A DNA stretch of 27,478 bases from Ichthyophonus hoferi (taxonomy: Eukaryota > Opisthokonta > Ichthyosporea > Ichthyophonida > Ichthyophonidae), in NCBI GenBank assembly GCA_002751075.1, contig NAOQ01000388.1:37302-64779 (forward strand), written 5' to 3'. Shown here in pieces: positions 1-12,815 of the stretch (within the stretch, counting starts at the first letter, position 1; every line of letters begins with the position of its first letter). Below the pieces are notes generated by a model. That model was not told the DNA's origin. It did no database searches and saw only the letters and a program-made list of their open reading frames with translations. The translations under genes and the position numbers were made by a program.

Positions 1-384
1 CCGACCTCCTCTTTCTCGTTAACCAATAGATGCATGTTTTAACTCTATTTAGTGACTGTGGTTGGTTGGCTAGAATACAGTTATATCGATAGATATATAT
101 AACGCTGTTATATTCCCTGTCTTGCTGATGGCTTTAAACTCTACTCCTATATATATTAGTGTGCATGCATATACCTATATACATATAGATAAGATCACAC
201 ACACACAACCCATTGCTTCCTAATGCCCAATACGACATATTACTATTGACGTCATTTATCTGTCCTGTAGTCATTCTAGCGAATGGTACGTAAACTGTCA
301 ACCTGATAAAATGGAAGAGCCAATGAGTCATAGTTCAAAGGAATGGTAAGCAATGTGGGTATCTAATCCAATTTTTATCTTTAG
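1..384. other. Intron of PRPF3, or region with unrecognised upstream exon
   Basis: AT-rich sequence upstream of the first recognised PRPF3 exon, ending in a pyrimidine-rich acceptor (TTTTTATCTTTAG, 372-384). A short open stretch with an ATG near 311 is followed by a GTAAGC donor near 347, but it joins to the exon at 385 through an in-frame stop, so I do not call it an exon. Confidence 0.5.
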
Positions 385-779
385 AAACCCACAGGCTGGC
401 AGGGCAAAACGACAAATGAAATTTGTGGAACCTGGTACATATGAGAGCTTGGCCAATCGTATTCGTGCTCATGTAAGATGTCTATTTTGATTGACTATTG
501 ACATTTTTATCTTGCGTATAGTTGTCCCATTTTGTCCCTTTGTTACCCTTCCTATCTTGTATAGTCTATTTCTCTTTTATTCTCTGTCTTTATTGACAGA
601 CTTGCCTCTACTCTTACCAATCATGCTACAGTTACTATTGCACAGGAATATATATATATATATATTAATGTATTATAGACCATTCCCGTATCTGTGTTCT
701 GTTCTATTGCACTGTTTAGTTACACCACATATATATATACTTCCTTTTTATGCATTTGCACACCTATATATGTAAACAC

Positions 780-810
<31 letters not shown>

Positions 811-3800
811 TACATGCCAAGTTAAACTGCTATGAGCGTGGTTGGTACTGTGGTGGGGGACCACACGGGAATACCACGTGTTGTGATCTTTTTTTAGAAA
901 TATATATATACTTAAAACCGATATTTTATTTATAGTTAATGATTATTTCAATTGGAATGTTGCATTTATAATTTGCATGTACGTTTATACACACACACAC
1001 AAACAAACATACCCCCACGGGACTATATAGGCCCAAATGGAGAAGCTGCAGGCTGAGATTGCTCTAGCCGCGAAGAAAACAGGTATATCGTCAGCTACCA
1101 AGCTGGCTCTTCTGACTACCAAGACTACCCATGTATGTATTATTAACCATTGTTCTTTCTCTTTATTCACCACTCTTTTTATCTTGGTGTTTTTGTATGT
1201 GGTATAGTATAGTATAGTATAATTGTTTCTTACGTGTCTCTCTTTATCTCTCTTTCCCGCTGTTTTACATCCGTTTAATTCAATACATACAACTATCTCC
1301 CATATACATTCCTTTTCTATCCAATGCTTCAATGTAAATCTATGGTACTATTGTAGACCTAGAAGGAGAAGGGGTCCATACCATTGTGATAGTTAATGAT
1401 AGTATAGTATACCGTACGGAGAGAGTATAGAATTAAATTTCGTTTATTTCTTGATTCTTTAGCTTTATCTTTATTCTTTCTTTCTTTATCTCTCATTATA
1501 TATTTAATGGTGTATTTCATCCTTTCCTTCCCTCTTCGTCATCTCTCTCTCTCTCTCTCCACATATACCCTACCACAGTTAGGTGATATAGTACCCAAGG
1601 TTGAGTGGTGGGACTCCATTCTCCTACCCTCAGGAACATACGATGAATTAGAGGAGCTAGATCTTACTTTAGACAACCAGAAATCAGTGGCTGCTGGTAA
1701 GTAAAGGGAGGTGCTTATTGGGCTAATGGTTTTAATATGCAATGTATAGTATATATGAAGAATCGAGTTAAGTTATATATATATATATATGCAATGTGTG
1801 TAGTCTATAGATAGGAGTATCAAGGTATATATATATATACACTATATATACTATAGACACTATATATATAAACTTGACACGTACAATGTATTTTTTGTTA
1901 AGTTACGAACGACCCACTGGTAACCATTTTAAAATAATCTATTCTATTCTACTTGTATATATATATGAAAGTAGATAAATATATGTATGTGTATGTATAT
2001 GTATGTATATTTATATATATATATATATATAGATCCTGCGATTATAAAGATAGACTAAAATCAATACCCACCAATTACACCTGACCATATAACGAGATTT
2101 GATACGATACAAATTATAATTTAATCAAATTAATTAATTAATTTAATTAATTGTCTCTCTGGGCCTCATTATATACTAAAGTATACTACACTACACTACA
2201 CTACACTATACTACACTACACTACACTACACTATGCTAAACTATGCTAAACTATCTATCCTATACGATCTATAGTACACTCTACTATACTCACATACACA
2301 AGACGGGCTGTATAAATCCACCCTACTGTACACTATATGCTATGCGCTCACGCTATTTATTCTCATGTTCTTTCTTCTCTTTATTCTTTTTTTTTTCTTT
2401 TTTCTTTTTCTACATTCCTCTTCATAGAAGACAGTAATAATTCAGTTGAAACTGTGGAAGGTGGAAAAAAGACCTTGGCTAGTGTAGTGAAAGGCATCAC
2501 TGGGCTGATTGAGCACCCGATTCCTATTGAACCACCCGCTGAAGCCCCCAAAAATATTACTGTACCTGTGTACTTGACTAAGGAGGTGGGTGGATGTATG
2601 TATGTATATATGTATGTGTGTATGTATGTATATATATATATGTATATATGCATGTATGTATGTATGTATGTATGTATGTATGTATGTATGTAGCCTCAAC
2701 CTATACACAGATCAGCATTAACGTACACACACTATACCTGTCTAAGACCTCTCTTATTTTCGCACACTATCCCAGACCTATGTGTCTGTATTTAAAATCA
2801 TTTATTTTCTAACCTACCTACTATATATATATATAGGAAAAAAAAAAGATTAGGAGACAGAAACGAAGAGAGGCCGAGCAGGAGAAACAGGAGAAAATTA
2901 GGATGGGTCTCATGGCACCCCCTGACCCTAAGTGTAAATTTCTATTAAACCCCCCTGTCCTCCCTACCTTTAGAAAATTTCTTTTCCAATCTATATACAT
3001 TCATATATGAAAGGAGGGTCGATATTTATTTATATACACCTCAATATAGATTTAGTTATAGATAAACCATTTTTTGGAAAATTCCAAGTATTCCTCTTAG
3101 TGGTTATTTTAAGTCATCAATAGAAGGTTTATCTATGGGCATATCCAATCATACCTGGTCTTGGGGGGGGGGGGTTTGCTCGGAAATTTACATTTTGGAG
3201 GGGTACCGCAGTGAAAATTTCCAACTTGATGAGAGTTCTTGGTGACTCGGCCGTTATGGAGCCCTCAAGGGCAGAGGCTAAAGTCAGAGAACAGGTTAGT
3301 ATATTGCTGTTTAGTATTTATGTATTTAATGCAGACTTTTTATTGGACTACCTTGGCTCCTATGCATCCCTCTTTCTCGTTTACTTCTCTTCCACTACCC
3401 AATCATAATCATAGTTATAATTTTATCCTCTTAATTTCAATTACTAGTGTTTGTACATCCAACTACATCCTTATTTATTCACTTAACATACCATTTCGTT
3501 GGTTATCCCTTTACACGCCTGCTCACCTTGTCTTTCATTAGCCAACTAATCATTTTAATTATTTTTTATTTTTATTGTGGGTTCACAACGTAATTTTAAA
3601 TATACATATATAAGATTTCAATATTTTTCCTAGAATGTTGTACAATTTCATTTGATTTTCTTTAAATTACATAGATTTCTGTAAATATGCATCCAGCCAT
3701 CCTTGACAACTACTTTATATTTACCTTGGCAACGATATAATTACCTGTTTGGCACGATTGGTGGATCAGCCTGTTAAAATATGGTCATTGGCTATTTAAA

Positions 3801-6077
3801 AATATTTATAATATAACCTATCGTATTATAGGTACAATTTATACCATACGACATATTATCAGTTAGTGCTATTGGTTTACTTCCAGGTTGATACCATGGA
3901 TATGTGATGATTTGATTGGTTACTTTCACATTCACAAAGAGTGTATGGCGAGGAAATAAGATTAACCTTTAATTTTAACAGGTCAATTAAATTAAGGATA
4001 TCCACCAATAAGTTAGATGATTGGTTACTTGTATTGTGAGGGCTATAGAGCTAGGGGAAGTTAAGAAGCTAATGCATAAGAATGATTGGGCAATAGATCT
4101 ATTTGTTTTTATTACCCTGTTCCTGCACATTCAACCCAATCACATTACATGCTATATTTTACTGATGTTTTACATGTTCAATCTCTTCAACCAGATGGCT
4201 ATGCGGCAGGAGACCCACAATGCCGCCAATGAGGCGCGTAAATTAACAGACGAACAGAGGGGGGCAAAGAGAGATAAAAAACTTACGGAAGATGTTAGTG
4301 TGCAGGTTCAGGTAGCCATCTTTAGGTTAGTATGGTGTATATGATAGTATATGTTATGTTGTAATATTCTATGATATTGTGTATGATAATATATGCTATT
4401 GCATGATATGGTATGGTATTATATAATGTCTTAGGTTATCTTATTATATTATACTGTATTGCATTATACAGGTATACGTGTTTATAGTTATAATTATACA
4501 TATATATATAGGTAGGTTAGACATAGTAAAATATAGTAGGAGACAGCATATACACTAGCCAATTTCAGAAATCACCATCCTTTACTTACAACTATTCTTA
4601 TATATATGCCTATACTCCCATCCACACATATACATACACATACACATACATACATACACAGAGTGAGAGACCTTTCGGATGCCTCCAAGAGATATAAAGT
4701 AGATATTAACGCCCAACAGCTCAAGATGACAGGCTGTGTTCTGATCTCGCCTGATGCTACAGCCATCATTGTAGAGGGAGGTCCCAAGGTCAGTATGAGA
4801 GAGGCTTGTATGTATATAAATATCTTGTAGCTATAAGTATTAGTGTGTATATATAGTTTCTTATGCTTAGAGGGTAAAAACATACTTTTTATAGCTTATG
4901 GCAGCCTATTAGCATTGGTCTAACTGTTAACCTGCCAGTTAGCTTTAGTCTATCTACCAATATTAATTAATTATAATATATTTTAGCCAATAAGATACTC
5001 TAAGCTAATTAAAATGATTGGCTAAACAGGCTGTTAAAAAGTACAAGGCGCTTATGTTGCGACGAATCAAATGGTCGGAAGATAACGTTAGACAAAGAGA
5101 AGGAGAGGCAGAGGAGGATGAGCAGGAGAATAAGTGCTATCTGGTGTGGGAGGTAGGTTTCATTGGGCTAGCCATTAACCTATGGGATATTATGGTTATA
5201 ATTTTATCACTGACTGTGCTCCAATGTAGGGATTGTTTTCTTTTAATTCCTCATCCTCTCCCTCTCCCTTTCATTCCGTTTATTTCTCATGGTTCCCTCT
5301 ATCGCAGCATTGTTTTGGGTCATATCATCTCTGGCTTAGCTATATGCACATTCATACTTACGATTACATATATATATACATAGATTCACTGATAATCAGG
5401 CGCACCTTCTTTTTATAGCCATATCCCTTCCTCTCCTACACCTGTTATACCCTCTAAATCGTCTCCTCTGGTATGTGTTCCATTGAACCTCACTAGTACT
5501 CCTATATAACTTTAGCTTATTGAGAGGGTTCCATAGGGAATTGTAAAGGATCGAACATTTGCCGACTGGAAATTTGAAAAGTTCAGTCAAAGTCAACGAG
5601 TTAGAGATTATTTGAAGAAAGCTAATGTGGAACACTATTGGGTAAATGTCGCTTATTCCTCTCCTCTTTAGGCTGTTACACATATCTGCTACCTATGTTA
5701 TTCTCTTTCTTCTTTGTCAGCATATTTATTATTAACCTTATATACCCTCTCTCATATGATTGAATAATAGTCACATGATCTTTGACTACCAATGTTATAA
5801 ATGAGATAAAAGGACTATATTTAGATGAATCCCAATCATGACTCCATACATACTAAAGCTAATATAATATTAACTTAATATTCATATATATTGAATACTT
5901 CCGAAGCCAACATTGATTAATTAGATAATTAGAACTACAATTACTTTACCTATGTTGTTATATTTAGCTATTTTTGACCCTTATAACTAACACAACACGC
6001 TCATGTCCCCTCAATCTCTATAGGATTTGGTTCTTACAGAGGCAATTGTTGAATCCGATGTGGAGAATGTCATCTAA
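385..6077 (+). CDS. PRPF3: U4/U6 small nuclear ribonucleoprotein Prp3, 3' part (11 exons)
   Basis: Prp3 is a core protein of the U4/U6 di-snRNP and the U4/U6.U5 tri-snRNP and is needed to assemble the spliceosome in the nucleus. Exons, all GT-AG with matching phases: 385-472, 1031-1132, 1579-1696, 2428-2585, 2837-2933, 3212-3294, 4195-4325, 4662-4788, 5030-5152, 5537-5641, 6024-6077 (TAA 6075-6077). Joined they give 394 residues, against roughly 680 in human PRPF3, so the N-terminal part lies before the window. Recognised family blocks in order: MEKLQAEIALAAKKTG, VEWWDSILLPSG, LIEHPIPIEPP, VYLTKEEKKKIRRQKR, MGLMAPPDPK, ISNLMRVLG, EARKLTDEQR, VRDLSDASKRYK, then the C-terminal domain with IIVEGGPK, LMLRRIKW, CYLVWEG, VEHYWDLVL. 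This covers the PRP3 domain and the C-terminal ferredoxin-like domain. The first visible exon begins with one base of a split codon; I could not find its partner exon in bases 1-384. Identity is firm; exon edges rest on my reading. Confidence 0.95.
775..815 (+). repeat. Microsatellite (CATACA)n
   Basis: Tandem six-base CATACA units inside the first visible PRPF3 intron, about seven copies. Bordered by AT dinucleotide tracts near 650-665 and 729-740. Confidence 0.9.
2184..2252 (+). repeat. Minisatellite of five-base CTACA units
   Basis: About ten tandem CTACA-type units followed by two longer degenerate units (TATGCTAAAC) in the PRPF3 intron at 1697-2427. Confidence 0.85.
2594..2692 (+). repeat. 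Microsatellite (TATG)n / (TA)n
   Basis: Nearly 100 bases of TATG and TA units beginning eight bases after the splice donor at 2586 of PRPF3. It is the longest microsatellite inside a gene in this window. Short open frames through it are artefacts of the repeat. Confidence 0.95.
3163..3174 (+). repeat. Homopolymer G12
   Basis: Twelve consecutive G residues in the intron 5' of the PRPF3 exon at 3212. It is exceptional in otherwise AT-rich sequence and a likely site of length error or polymorphism. Confidence 0.9.
4624..4660 (+). repeat. Microsatellite (TACA)n forming a splice acceptor
   Basis: CATA/TACA units run directly into the acceptor AG (4660-4661) of the PRPF3 exon at 4662. They replace the usual pyrimidine tract. 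Confidence 0.85.
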
Positions 6078-6241
6078 TATAGTTATTATATCTTAAATGA
6101 CATGTTTGTCTATGACCTTCAAGGATCCACTTTATACCACTTCATTCAGCCTTAGTCATATGCGAGTTGAGCATAACTTGTCTGTGTTCACAATGTAATG
6201 TATGGTTCTATACGTACCTGAATTATATATATATATAAATC

Positions 6242-6247
6242 AATAAA
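6242..6247 (+). promoter_or_regulatory. Polyadenylation signal of PRPF3
   Basis: AATAAA lies 165 bases after the PRPF3 stop codon, in AT-rich 3' flank. It is the first canonical hexamer on this strand after the stop. Confidence 0.65.
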
Positions 6248-7033
6248 AAACATGCAGCAATCTACAACTTATTGCGGTGATATTAAGCGAATAGATTCTA
6301 TTGGTATTTAAAGGGTAATTTTAAACATCCCTTACCAGTGAATACTGAATACACTATAATAGTAAGGTTTTTTAAAAAAATAGTCTTAACGACACAAATC
6401 CACCACAGTTTACACAAGAGTCGCTTGTCTATTAAATATGCGGTGATAGTATTGAGGATAACATGGAAATATCCTGGTAAAGAACTATTCAACAAAAAAG
6501 AACCACTTACTTTATTAGTGGTAATCCAGATATATCGACATATCAACCTTATGAATTTGATATCGTGTGATAGCTCCAATTTGGGTATAAACGTAGTTAT
6601 GCATTTTTATAAAGATTCGTTCATTAGCCTCAAATAGATGGCAGTGCCGCCCTATCAATTAAGCACATTAAAATACCTAATATTAACAGCCAATTGTACG
6701 CCAAAATCTACCAAGATTAACCATTCATTCAATTTAAATGTATTGAGATTAATGTGTATCATTGTTAACCAAGTTGGGCAAATATTGAAAGAATTATTAT
6801 ACATTTTCAATTGATGCAAGCAGTGCCTTCCAATAAATCTCGTTAGAATTAAAATAAATAATTTCAAGTATAGATAACTTAAAAGCAGTGAATAGCTAAC
6901 TGCAAACCATTGTTTTCGCCATAATTTCAAAAAGACCAAAGAATAAGTTGCCAATAGATAAATATATAAACGGGAATTGTTTTATGCAATATTGAACAAA
7001 ACACAAACAAGCATAAAAAAACTGCATGAATAA
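6248..7033. other. Spacer between PRPF3 and histone H2B, no gene seen
   Basis: AT-rich spacer between the PRPF3 3' end and the H2B 3' processing element. Open frames of about 93-100 codons occur on both strands (6298-6637, 6655-6954), but their composition is that of random AT-rich translation (many I, L, N, Y; no recognisable motif), and I do not support them as genes. Confidence 0.6.
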
Positions 7034-7067
7034 CAACTTTGTAAAAGGGATGGTGTTTTAAAACACC
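7034..7067 (-). terminator. H2B mRNA 3' stem-loop and downstream purine element
   Basis: GGTGTTTTAAAACACC at 7052-7067, followed on the minus strand by ATCCCTTTTACAAAG (7037-7051). It sits 57 bases after the H2B stop. The stem GGTGTT/AACACC matches that of the other three histone genes here; the loop is TTAA where they have TTTA, which makes this copy a perfect palindrome. Such stem-loops bind SLBP, and the downstream element pairs with U7 snRNA in animals. Confidence 0.9.
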
Positions 7068-7124
7068 GATATTTGTTTGTAGCTGTCAGGCTATACTATA
7101 CTGATCATATACTGATCTAACCAT

Positions 7125-7487
7125 TTACTTGTTGGATGTGTACTTGGTAACGGCCTTGGTACCCTCAGATACGGCGTGCTTAGCAAGTTCTCCGGGAAGA
7201 AGAAGGCGAACAGCAGTCTGGATCTCGCGAGAGCTGATAGTAGACTTCTTGCTGTACACAGCAAGCTTGGAGGCCTCACTGGCAATGCGTCCGAAAATAT
7301 CATTCACAAAAGAATTCATAATAGACATAGCCTTGCTGGAGATACCAGTGTCGGGGTGCACCTGCTTAAGCACCTTATAGATGTACACGGAATAGCTCTC
7401 CTTTCTGGATTTTCTCCTGTTAACCTTAGACTTGGTAGCGGAAGGCATAGATGCCTTCTCGGTCTTCTTCTCAACTTTGGGTGCCAT
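7125..7487 (-). CDS. H2B: Histone H2B
   Basis: Intronless 120-residue core histone H2B, which pairs with H2A in the nucleosome. Residues 1-25 form a short basic tail rich in Lys ([15 protein letters not shown]). The histone fold starts at [21 protein letters not shown] and continues through the invariant blocks [34 protein letters not shown] and [17 protein letters not shown]. The Lys in AVTKYTS corresponds to the ubiquitinated C-terminal lysine. One difference from the common form is FGRIASEA where most H2Bs have FERIA. It is transcribed divergently from H3 across a 246-base promoter, and its mRNA ends in a stem-loop instead of a poly(A) signal. The start at 7487 is the only ATG that gives a normal length. 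Confidence 0.97.
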   Translation of the reverse strand: MAPKVEKKTEKASMPSATKSKVNRRKSRKESYSVYIYKVLKQVHPDTGISSKAMSIMNSFVNDIFGRIASEASKLAVYSKKSTISSREIQTAVRLLLPGELAKHAVSEGTKAVTKYTSNK

Positions 7488-8144
<657 letters not shown>

Positions 8145-8188
8145 ATAAGCAGCTGCGTCATTGTCTTTGCACTACTACCCCACATTTT

Positions 8189-8222
8189 GGTGTTTTTAAA
8201 CACCATCCCTTTACAAAGAAAG
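8189..8222 (+). terminator. H3 mRNA 3' stem-loop and downstream purine element
   Basis: GGTGTTTTTAAACACC (8189-8204): 6-bp stem GGTGTT/AACACC, loop TTTA, 44 bases after the stop. Followed by ATCCCTTTACAAAGAAAG (8205-8222), a match to the histone downstream element of the other three genes. Confidence 0.93.
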
Positions 8223-8320
8223 TATTCGTACACTTTAAAAATCAGTCTTTAAAGTATCGAAAAATATTGTTTTGTTGTTGACATGCAAAAAACAAAAGCA
8301 ACGTTCGTTCAGTGTATGTA

Positions 8321-8351
<31 letters not shown>

Positions 8352-9989
8352 TTTAATAAATTTGTAGTGTTTTTTTCTTTTGTATGATATAGTTAGTATA
8401 CGCAAATATTTGAATATGAGCAGGGTGTTCACAAATTGGATTACCAAATTTTATGGGTTTACAAATTAAAAAAATATATATGGTGAGAAAGAGGCAAACA
8501 TTACAATTATTTGTATTTAGGTGTAGTGGGTTATTTGAGGCTATGGCAACCAACTAAACTGTTTACTTTGTTAACAAATGTGAATGAGATTAACGAATAC
8601 CATAACGAATGGAATTTTGTGTCGAGGAATTCTTATAGTGACCGATGAGATAAAATATGTACCTCGATTCTAGCTATTCTAGTCTGTCTGAGCGTACGTA
8701 TGGTTGACGACATGACTGTACATGAATAGAAGTTGCTTTTTAATTATTCTAGTCTGGGTGATATAGAGGCAGGACCTTGTCACTCACTATACTATCGATA
8801 CAAGTAAAGCAGTGGTGTTTTAAGCAACCATACCACACATTCCTTGAAGACATTCTTTATTTTTCTTCCTCCGTTTCATTTTTTACCCTCTTCTTTAGTA
8901 CAAATTTTAATTCCTTCTCAATTACTAAATCAGTTTTTATTTACTTGATTATTCCCAACTTTATTGAAAACATGAGATAATATACAAAATGTTAACTACA
9001 ATTGCAAAATACTTTACTTGAACCTGACCCTTCCTGGTGGAGTATTCATTTGATTATTTATATTCTAAAAACCTTCTCATTATTGTCTTGATGTTATCCT
9101 GCTCTTTGAACACGAAACGTAATTGTTTTTACTCTTATTTTGCAAGAAGTAACGTAGCGAAGATAGTATATCGAGAGTTAAATAATCAAACGAGAACTGT
9201 ATTTTCTTTAAGAATATTCAACATTACGTATTTTCATTTCGTACCAATTACTCAAATCATATATGGTATTGCCGTGTTTGTCAACACTGCAGTCAAAAAT
9301 ACACAGGAAAAGACTAAATCATTGTCATATTGTCAATTTCAATCATTTTTCATTTCAACGTATCAACGTATTAACGTCTGAAAGAAAGCTCCAAGTTTTC
9401 TACACAATCTAAAAACATACATTTATTATGCATCAACGAGTATTAGTTAACTATGCTATCGAAGATATATAACACAATACCTCCTGTGAATTAGGCATTG
9501 CAGATTATTTTTTATAGCTATGTTCTAAACACAACACCATACGGTTGTATATGAGTATTTTGGCTTCTCTCTGTGGCTAGACCGGACAGGTAATCTTGTA
9601 CTGAGACTGAATACATAAAAAAGTGTTTATTTGGCTTCCCCTCTTATAATCGTTGGTTGCCGTAAACCATAGTAAGAAATAGAAGAGATAATAACTACTC
9701 GACTAAGGGGTACATCACAACTTATTACCGTGTGATTGCACGTGAAATGGCTACATGTTGGTAGGGGAGAGAAATTGAAGAAAGATGATAATGCTATAAG
9801 TAAATGTGATAGAAACACGGTGTTTGGAGAGGAGGTTAAAGTTGAATAGTTCATTGAGCAGCTAGGAGTATTTCAGGGGGGAAAAATTAAATGTGTTAGT
9901 CGTCTATTATACTATAATGAAAGATAGTTCCTAAGACTAGATAGAAAATTCAAGGGTGTTAGATCTTAATGTCGATAGTGTTCTTGTAT

Positions 9990-10115
9990 TGAGAACTACT
10001 TATTGCAACTTGGTATTTTTCTGCACCTGTATTTGCTACAATATATTTGTCATAAGGTTATTCCTTTTTACACTCACCACGTTTAAAAATATTTGCAAAG
10101 TGAACAATTAGACCA
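9990..10115 (+). repeat. Diverged dispersed repeat, copy A
   Basis: This stretch aligns by eye with 16129-16243 in the same orientation. Shared landmarks in order are TTGAGAAC/TTGATAAC, TATTTTTCT/CGTTTTTCT, ATTTGCT, a variant of TTGT(C/T)ATAAGGT, then CTTTTTACACTC/ATTTTTACACTC. Identity is estimated at about three quarters over some 90 bases. Family unknown. Confidence 0.55.
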
Positions 10116-10430
10116 CTGATTTTCGATACTTCATATTATTTACACTATTTATTTCTTGGAGGGCATATATATATTATATTAACAAATGTAGTTTCAACAA
10201 ATTTAGTTGTTACAAGAAGGTATATATTCAAGATTATGAACTATAATAAGTTTATGTTGTATTCTACAGCTACGGTATACTAAAATATAAGCAAAATAAA
10301 TTAATATGAAGAACGTTACGAGCTATAGACGGATCATTTCTAATATACCTCTATCTCTATACTTTAAGTATCTATGGTGAACACAGGCAAAAAAAAATTC
10401 CCTCAATGTATGATTATTAGAATTCTTTAA

Positions 10431-10580
10431 ATAAATTCATTTGACATTTCTGATTTCTATCAGGCCTTCCTACAAGCATATGAGGTTGGGTCACCTAGAG
10501 AAATAAATATATTCCTTGAAGATCATGGGCGTGGCTTGAATAAACCGACAATACACATATTTGCCAACTATCTATTTTAA
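10431..10580 (+). pseudogene. Coding-like open frame without start codon, possible gene relic
   Basis: Open for 49 codons between a stop at 10428 and TAA at 10578, with no ATG. The translation is unusually protein-like for this spacer (for example FDISDFYQAFLQAYEVGSPR, then INIFLEDHGRGLNKP). A possible splice acceptor (TTTCTATCAG) ends at 10463. I do not recognise the family. It could be an orphan last exon, a fragment of a mobile element or chance. It lies about 320 bases downstream of dispersed repeat copy A. Confidence 0.25.
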
Positions 10581-11184
10581 CCTGTAGCTATCGTGGTATG
10601 TTAAATATGCAGTGTGCTTTAATATATATTGATAGTACATCACAATTTATCTAGCACCATCTTACTAAATTGTGTAGCACGCACAACTCATTCCTGCTCT
10701 ACTTCCATCCCCAAAATCACCCACAACTATGATGTACGGTGAACGTCTTCTATCAACGAGCCAATGTTGGAAATAATTTAAAGAAACCTTAATTAATTCC
10801 TTCACTATTATCTACAATTACTAACCAAATATGTGTAGTCACAAAAAAACATGTATTAGAGGTCTAACCTAACTTAGCTAGTCTTTAGCGAAGGCGCTAT
10901 TCAATATGCAATGTGGATGACCCAAGCTGTAAAGCAAAGCATGTTAAATAAAGAGTGAAAATCTCCATCTAAAAAACGTCGAAAATATGGGGTTTTTTCA
11001 GGTAAAAAATATCAGCACCATATCTTTAAACAACCAGCAACAATACCCATATGTAAATAAAGTATAGTTTAAAATTAAGAAAAGAAAACGCCCAATTGCT
11101 CTTTAACTTATTATTACTTGACTAACTATAATCGCAACAAATTTAACAACTGGCAACATCAAAAACCAATAAATAACTGTAAAA

Positions 11185-11220
11185 GAATTTCTTTTAAAAG
11201 GGGTGGTGTTTAAAAACACC
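11185..11220 (-). terminator. H4 mRNA 3' stem-loop and downstream purine element
   Basis: On the minus strand GGTGTTTTTAAACACC (11205-11220 on +), 28 bases after the H4 stop and identical to the H3 and H2A stem-loops. It is followed by ACCCCTTTTAAAAGAAATTC (11185-11204). Confidence 0.93.
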
Positions 11221-11248
11221 AAAGTTTAAGGATTTGAAGATAAAAAAA

Positions 11249-12048
<800 letters not shown>

Positions 12049-12450
12049 ATGTCTGGAAAAGGTAAAGGAGGCAAGGGAAAGGTTGCTGGCGTTAAGTCCA
12101 AGTCTCGCTCTTCTCGGGCCGGACTTCAGTTCCCCGTTGGCCGTGTGCACCGTCTTCTCCGCCGCGGAAACTATGCTGAGCGCGTTGGTGCCGGTGCCCC
12201 CGTCTACCTCGCTGCCGTGCTTGAGTACTTGGCTGCCGAAATTCTCGAGCTTGCTGGAAACGCTGCTCGCGATAATAAGAAGAGCCGTATCATTCCCCGC
12301 CACCTTCAGCTTGCCATCCGCAACGATGAGGAGTTGAACAGACTTCTTGGTGATGTTACCATTGCTCAAGGAGGTGTGCTTCCCAACATCCACGCCGTCC
12401 TCCTCCCCAAGAAGGTCGTCGAGAAGGGCTCCAAGAATATCGAGGCCTAA
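12049..12450 (+). CDS. H2A: Histone H2A
   Basis: Intronless 133-residue H2A, the partner of H2B. The N-tail is [20 protein letters not shown]. The fold begins [20 protein letters not shown] and continues with [40 protein letters not shown] and the docking region [12 protein letters not shown]. Acidic-patch residues are present ([14 protein letters not shown]). The C-terminus KGSKNIEA has no SQ(E/D) motif, so this is canonical H2A and not H2A.X; the sequence shows none of the hallmarks of H2A.Z. It is divergent from H4 and its mRNA ends in a stem-loop. C-rich codon use matches H3. Confidence 0.97.
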   Translation: MSGKGKGGKGKVAGVKSKSRSSRAGLQFPVGRVHRLLRRGNYAERVGAGAPVYLAAVLEYLAAEILELAGNAARDNKKSRIIPRHLQLAIRNDEELNRLLGDVTIAQGGVLPNIHAVLLPKKVVEKGSKNIEA

Positions 12451-12476
12451 GATGTTTCTCACACTACAAATATTTT

Positions 12477-12512
12477 GGTGTTTTTAAACACCATCCCCTT
12501 TTTCCAAAGAAC
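12477..12512 (+). terminator. H2A mRNA 3' stem-loop and downstream purine element
   Basis: GGTGTTTTTAAACACC (12477-12492), 26 bases after the stop, followed by ATCCCCTTTTTCCAAAGAAC (12493-12512). Confidence 0.93.
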
Positions 12513-12767
12513 TTCATTGTATTTTAAATATTCTGGGTTATTTTTTTGGGCTTGTATATTTTTCTGTTTCTAGTAGCTTTTTTTTTTTTTATTGTTTGAG
12601 TATAATTTTTGGAATTGATTTCCTATTATCTCATTTTTTATTTTGGATAATATACGTTAATAAGCCTTTAGAAATATACCGCAATAAAAAAAATATGGTG
12701 GTATATGAAAGAAAACATTAAGTTCTGTATATCTCAAAAAACAGTACTTCAAAAACAATTCTTGTTT

Positions 12768-12773
12768 TTTATT
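12768..12773 (-). promoter_or_regulatory. Polyadenylation signal of the nucleoside hydrolase gene
   Basis: AATAAA on the minus strand, 42 bases after the stop codon at 12816. This gene therefore appears to make ordinary polyadenylated mRNA, unlike its histone neighbour. Confidence 0.65.
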
Positions 12774-12815
12774 TTAATCATGTGGCTAACGAGCTAAAAT
12801 GCACAACATTCCATA

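Larger units (their letters stand above)
8223..11184. other. Spacer between the two histone pairs
   Basis: About 3 kb of AT-rich sequence. It holds an ATT microsatellite (8327-8351), a 12-base direct repeat TATTCTAGTCTG (8675 and 8745), one copy of a diverged dispersed repeat (about 9990-10115) and a coding-like open frame without ATG (10431-10580), both listed separately. Open frames at 8777-8980 and 9037-9381 have AT-rich random composition and no recognised motif. No linker histone H1 or tRNA gene was seen. Confidence 0.6.

Noticed and set aside
311-346. Possible upstream PRPF3 exon ending at a GTAAGC donor
   Set aside because: Joining it to the exon at 385 in the required phase creates a stop codon at the junction, and it encodes no recognisable Prp3 sequence.
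2243-2812. Several overlapping open frames on both strands
   Set aside because: They are translations of the TATG/TA microsatellite or frame shadows of the PRPF3 exon at 2428-2585.
6298-6954. Open frames of about 93-100 codons downstream of PRPF3
   Set aside because: AT-rich random composition, no motif, and overlapping frames on both strands of equal quality.
9037-9381. 114-codon frame in the histone spacer
   Set aside because: No recognised motif, residue use typical of AT-rich noise, no promoter or poly(A) context.
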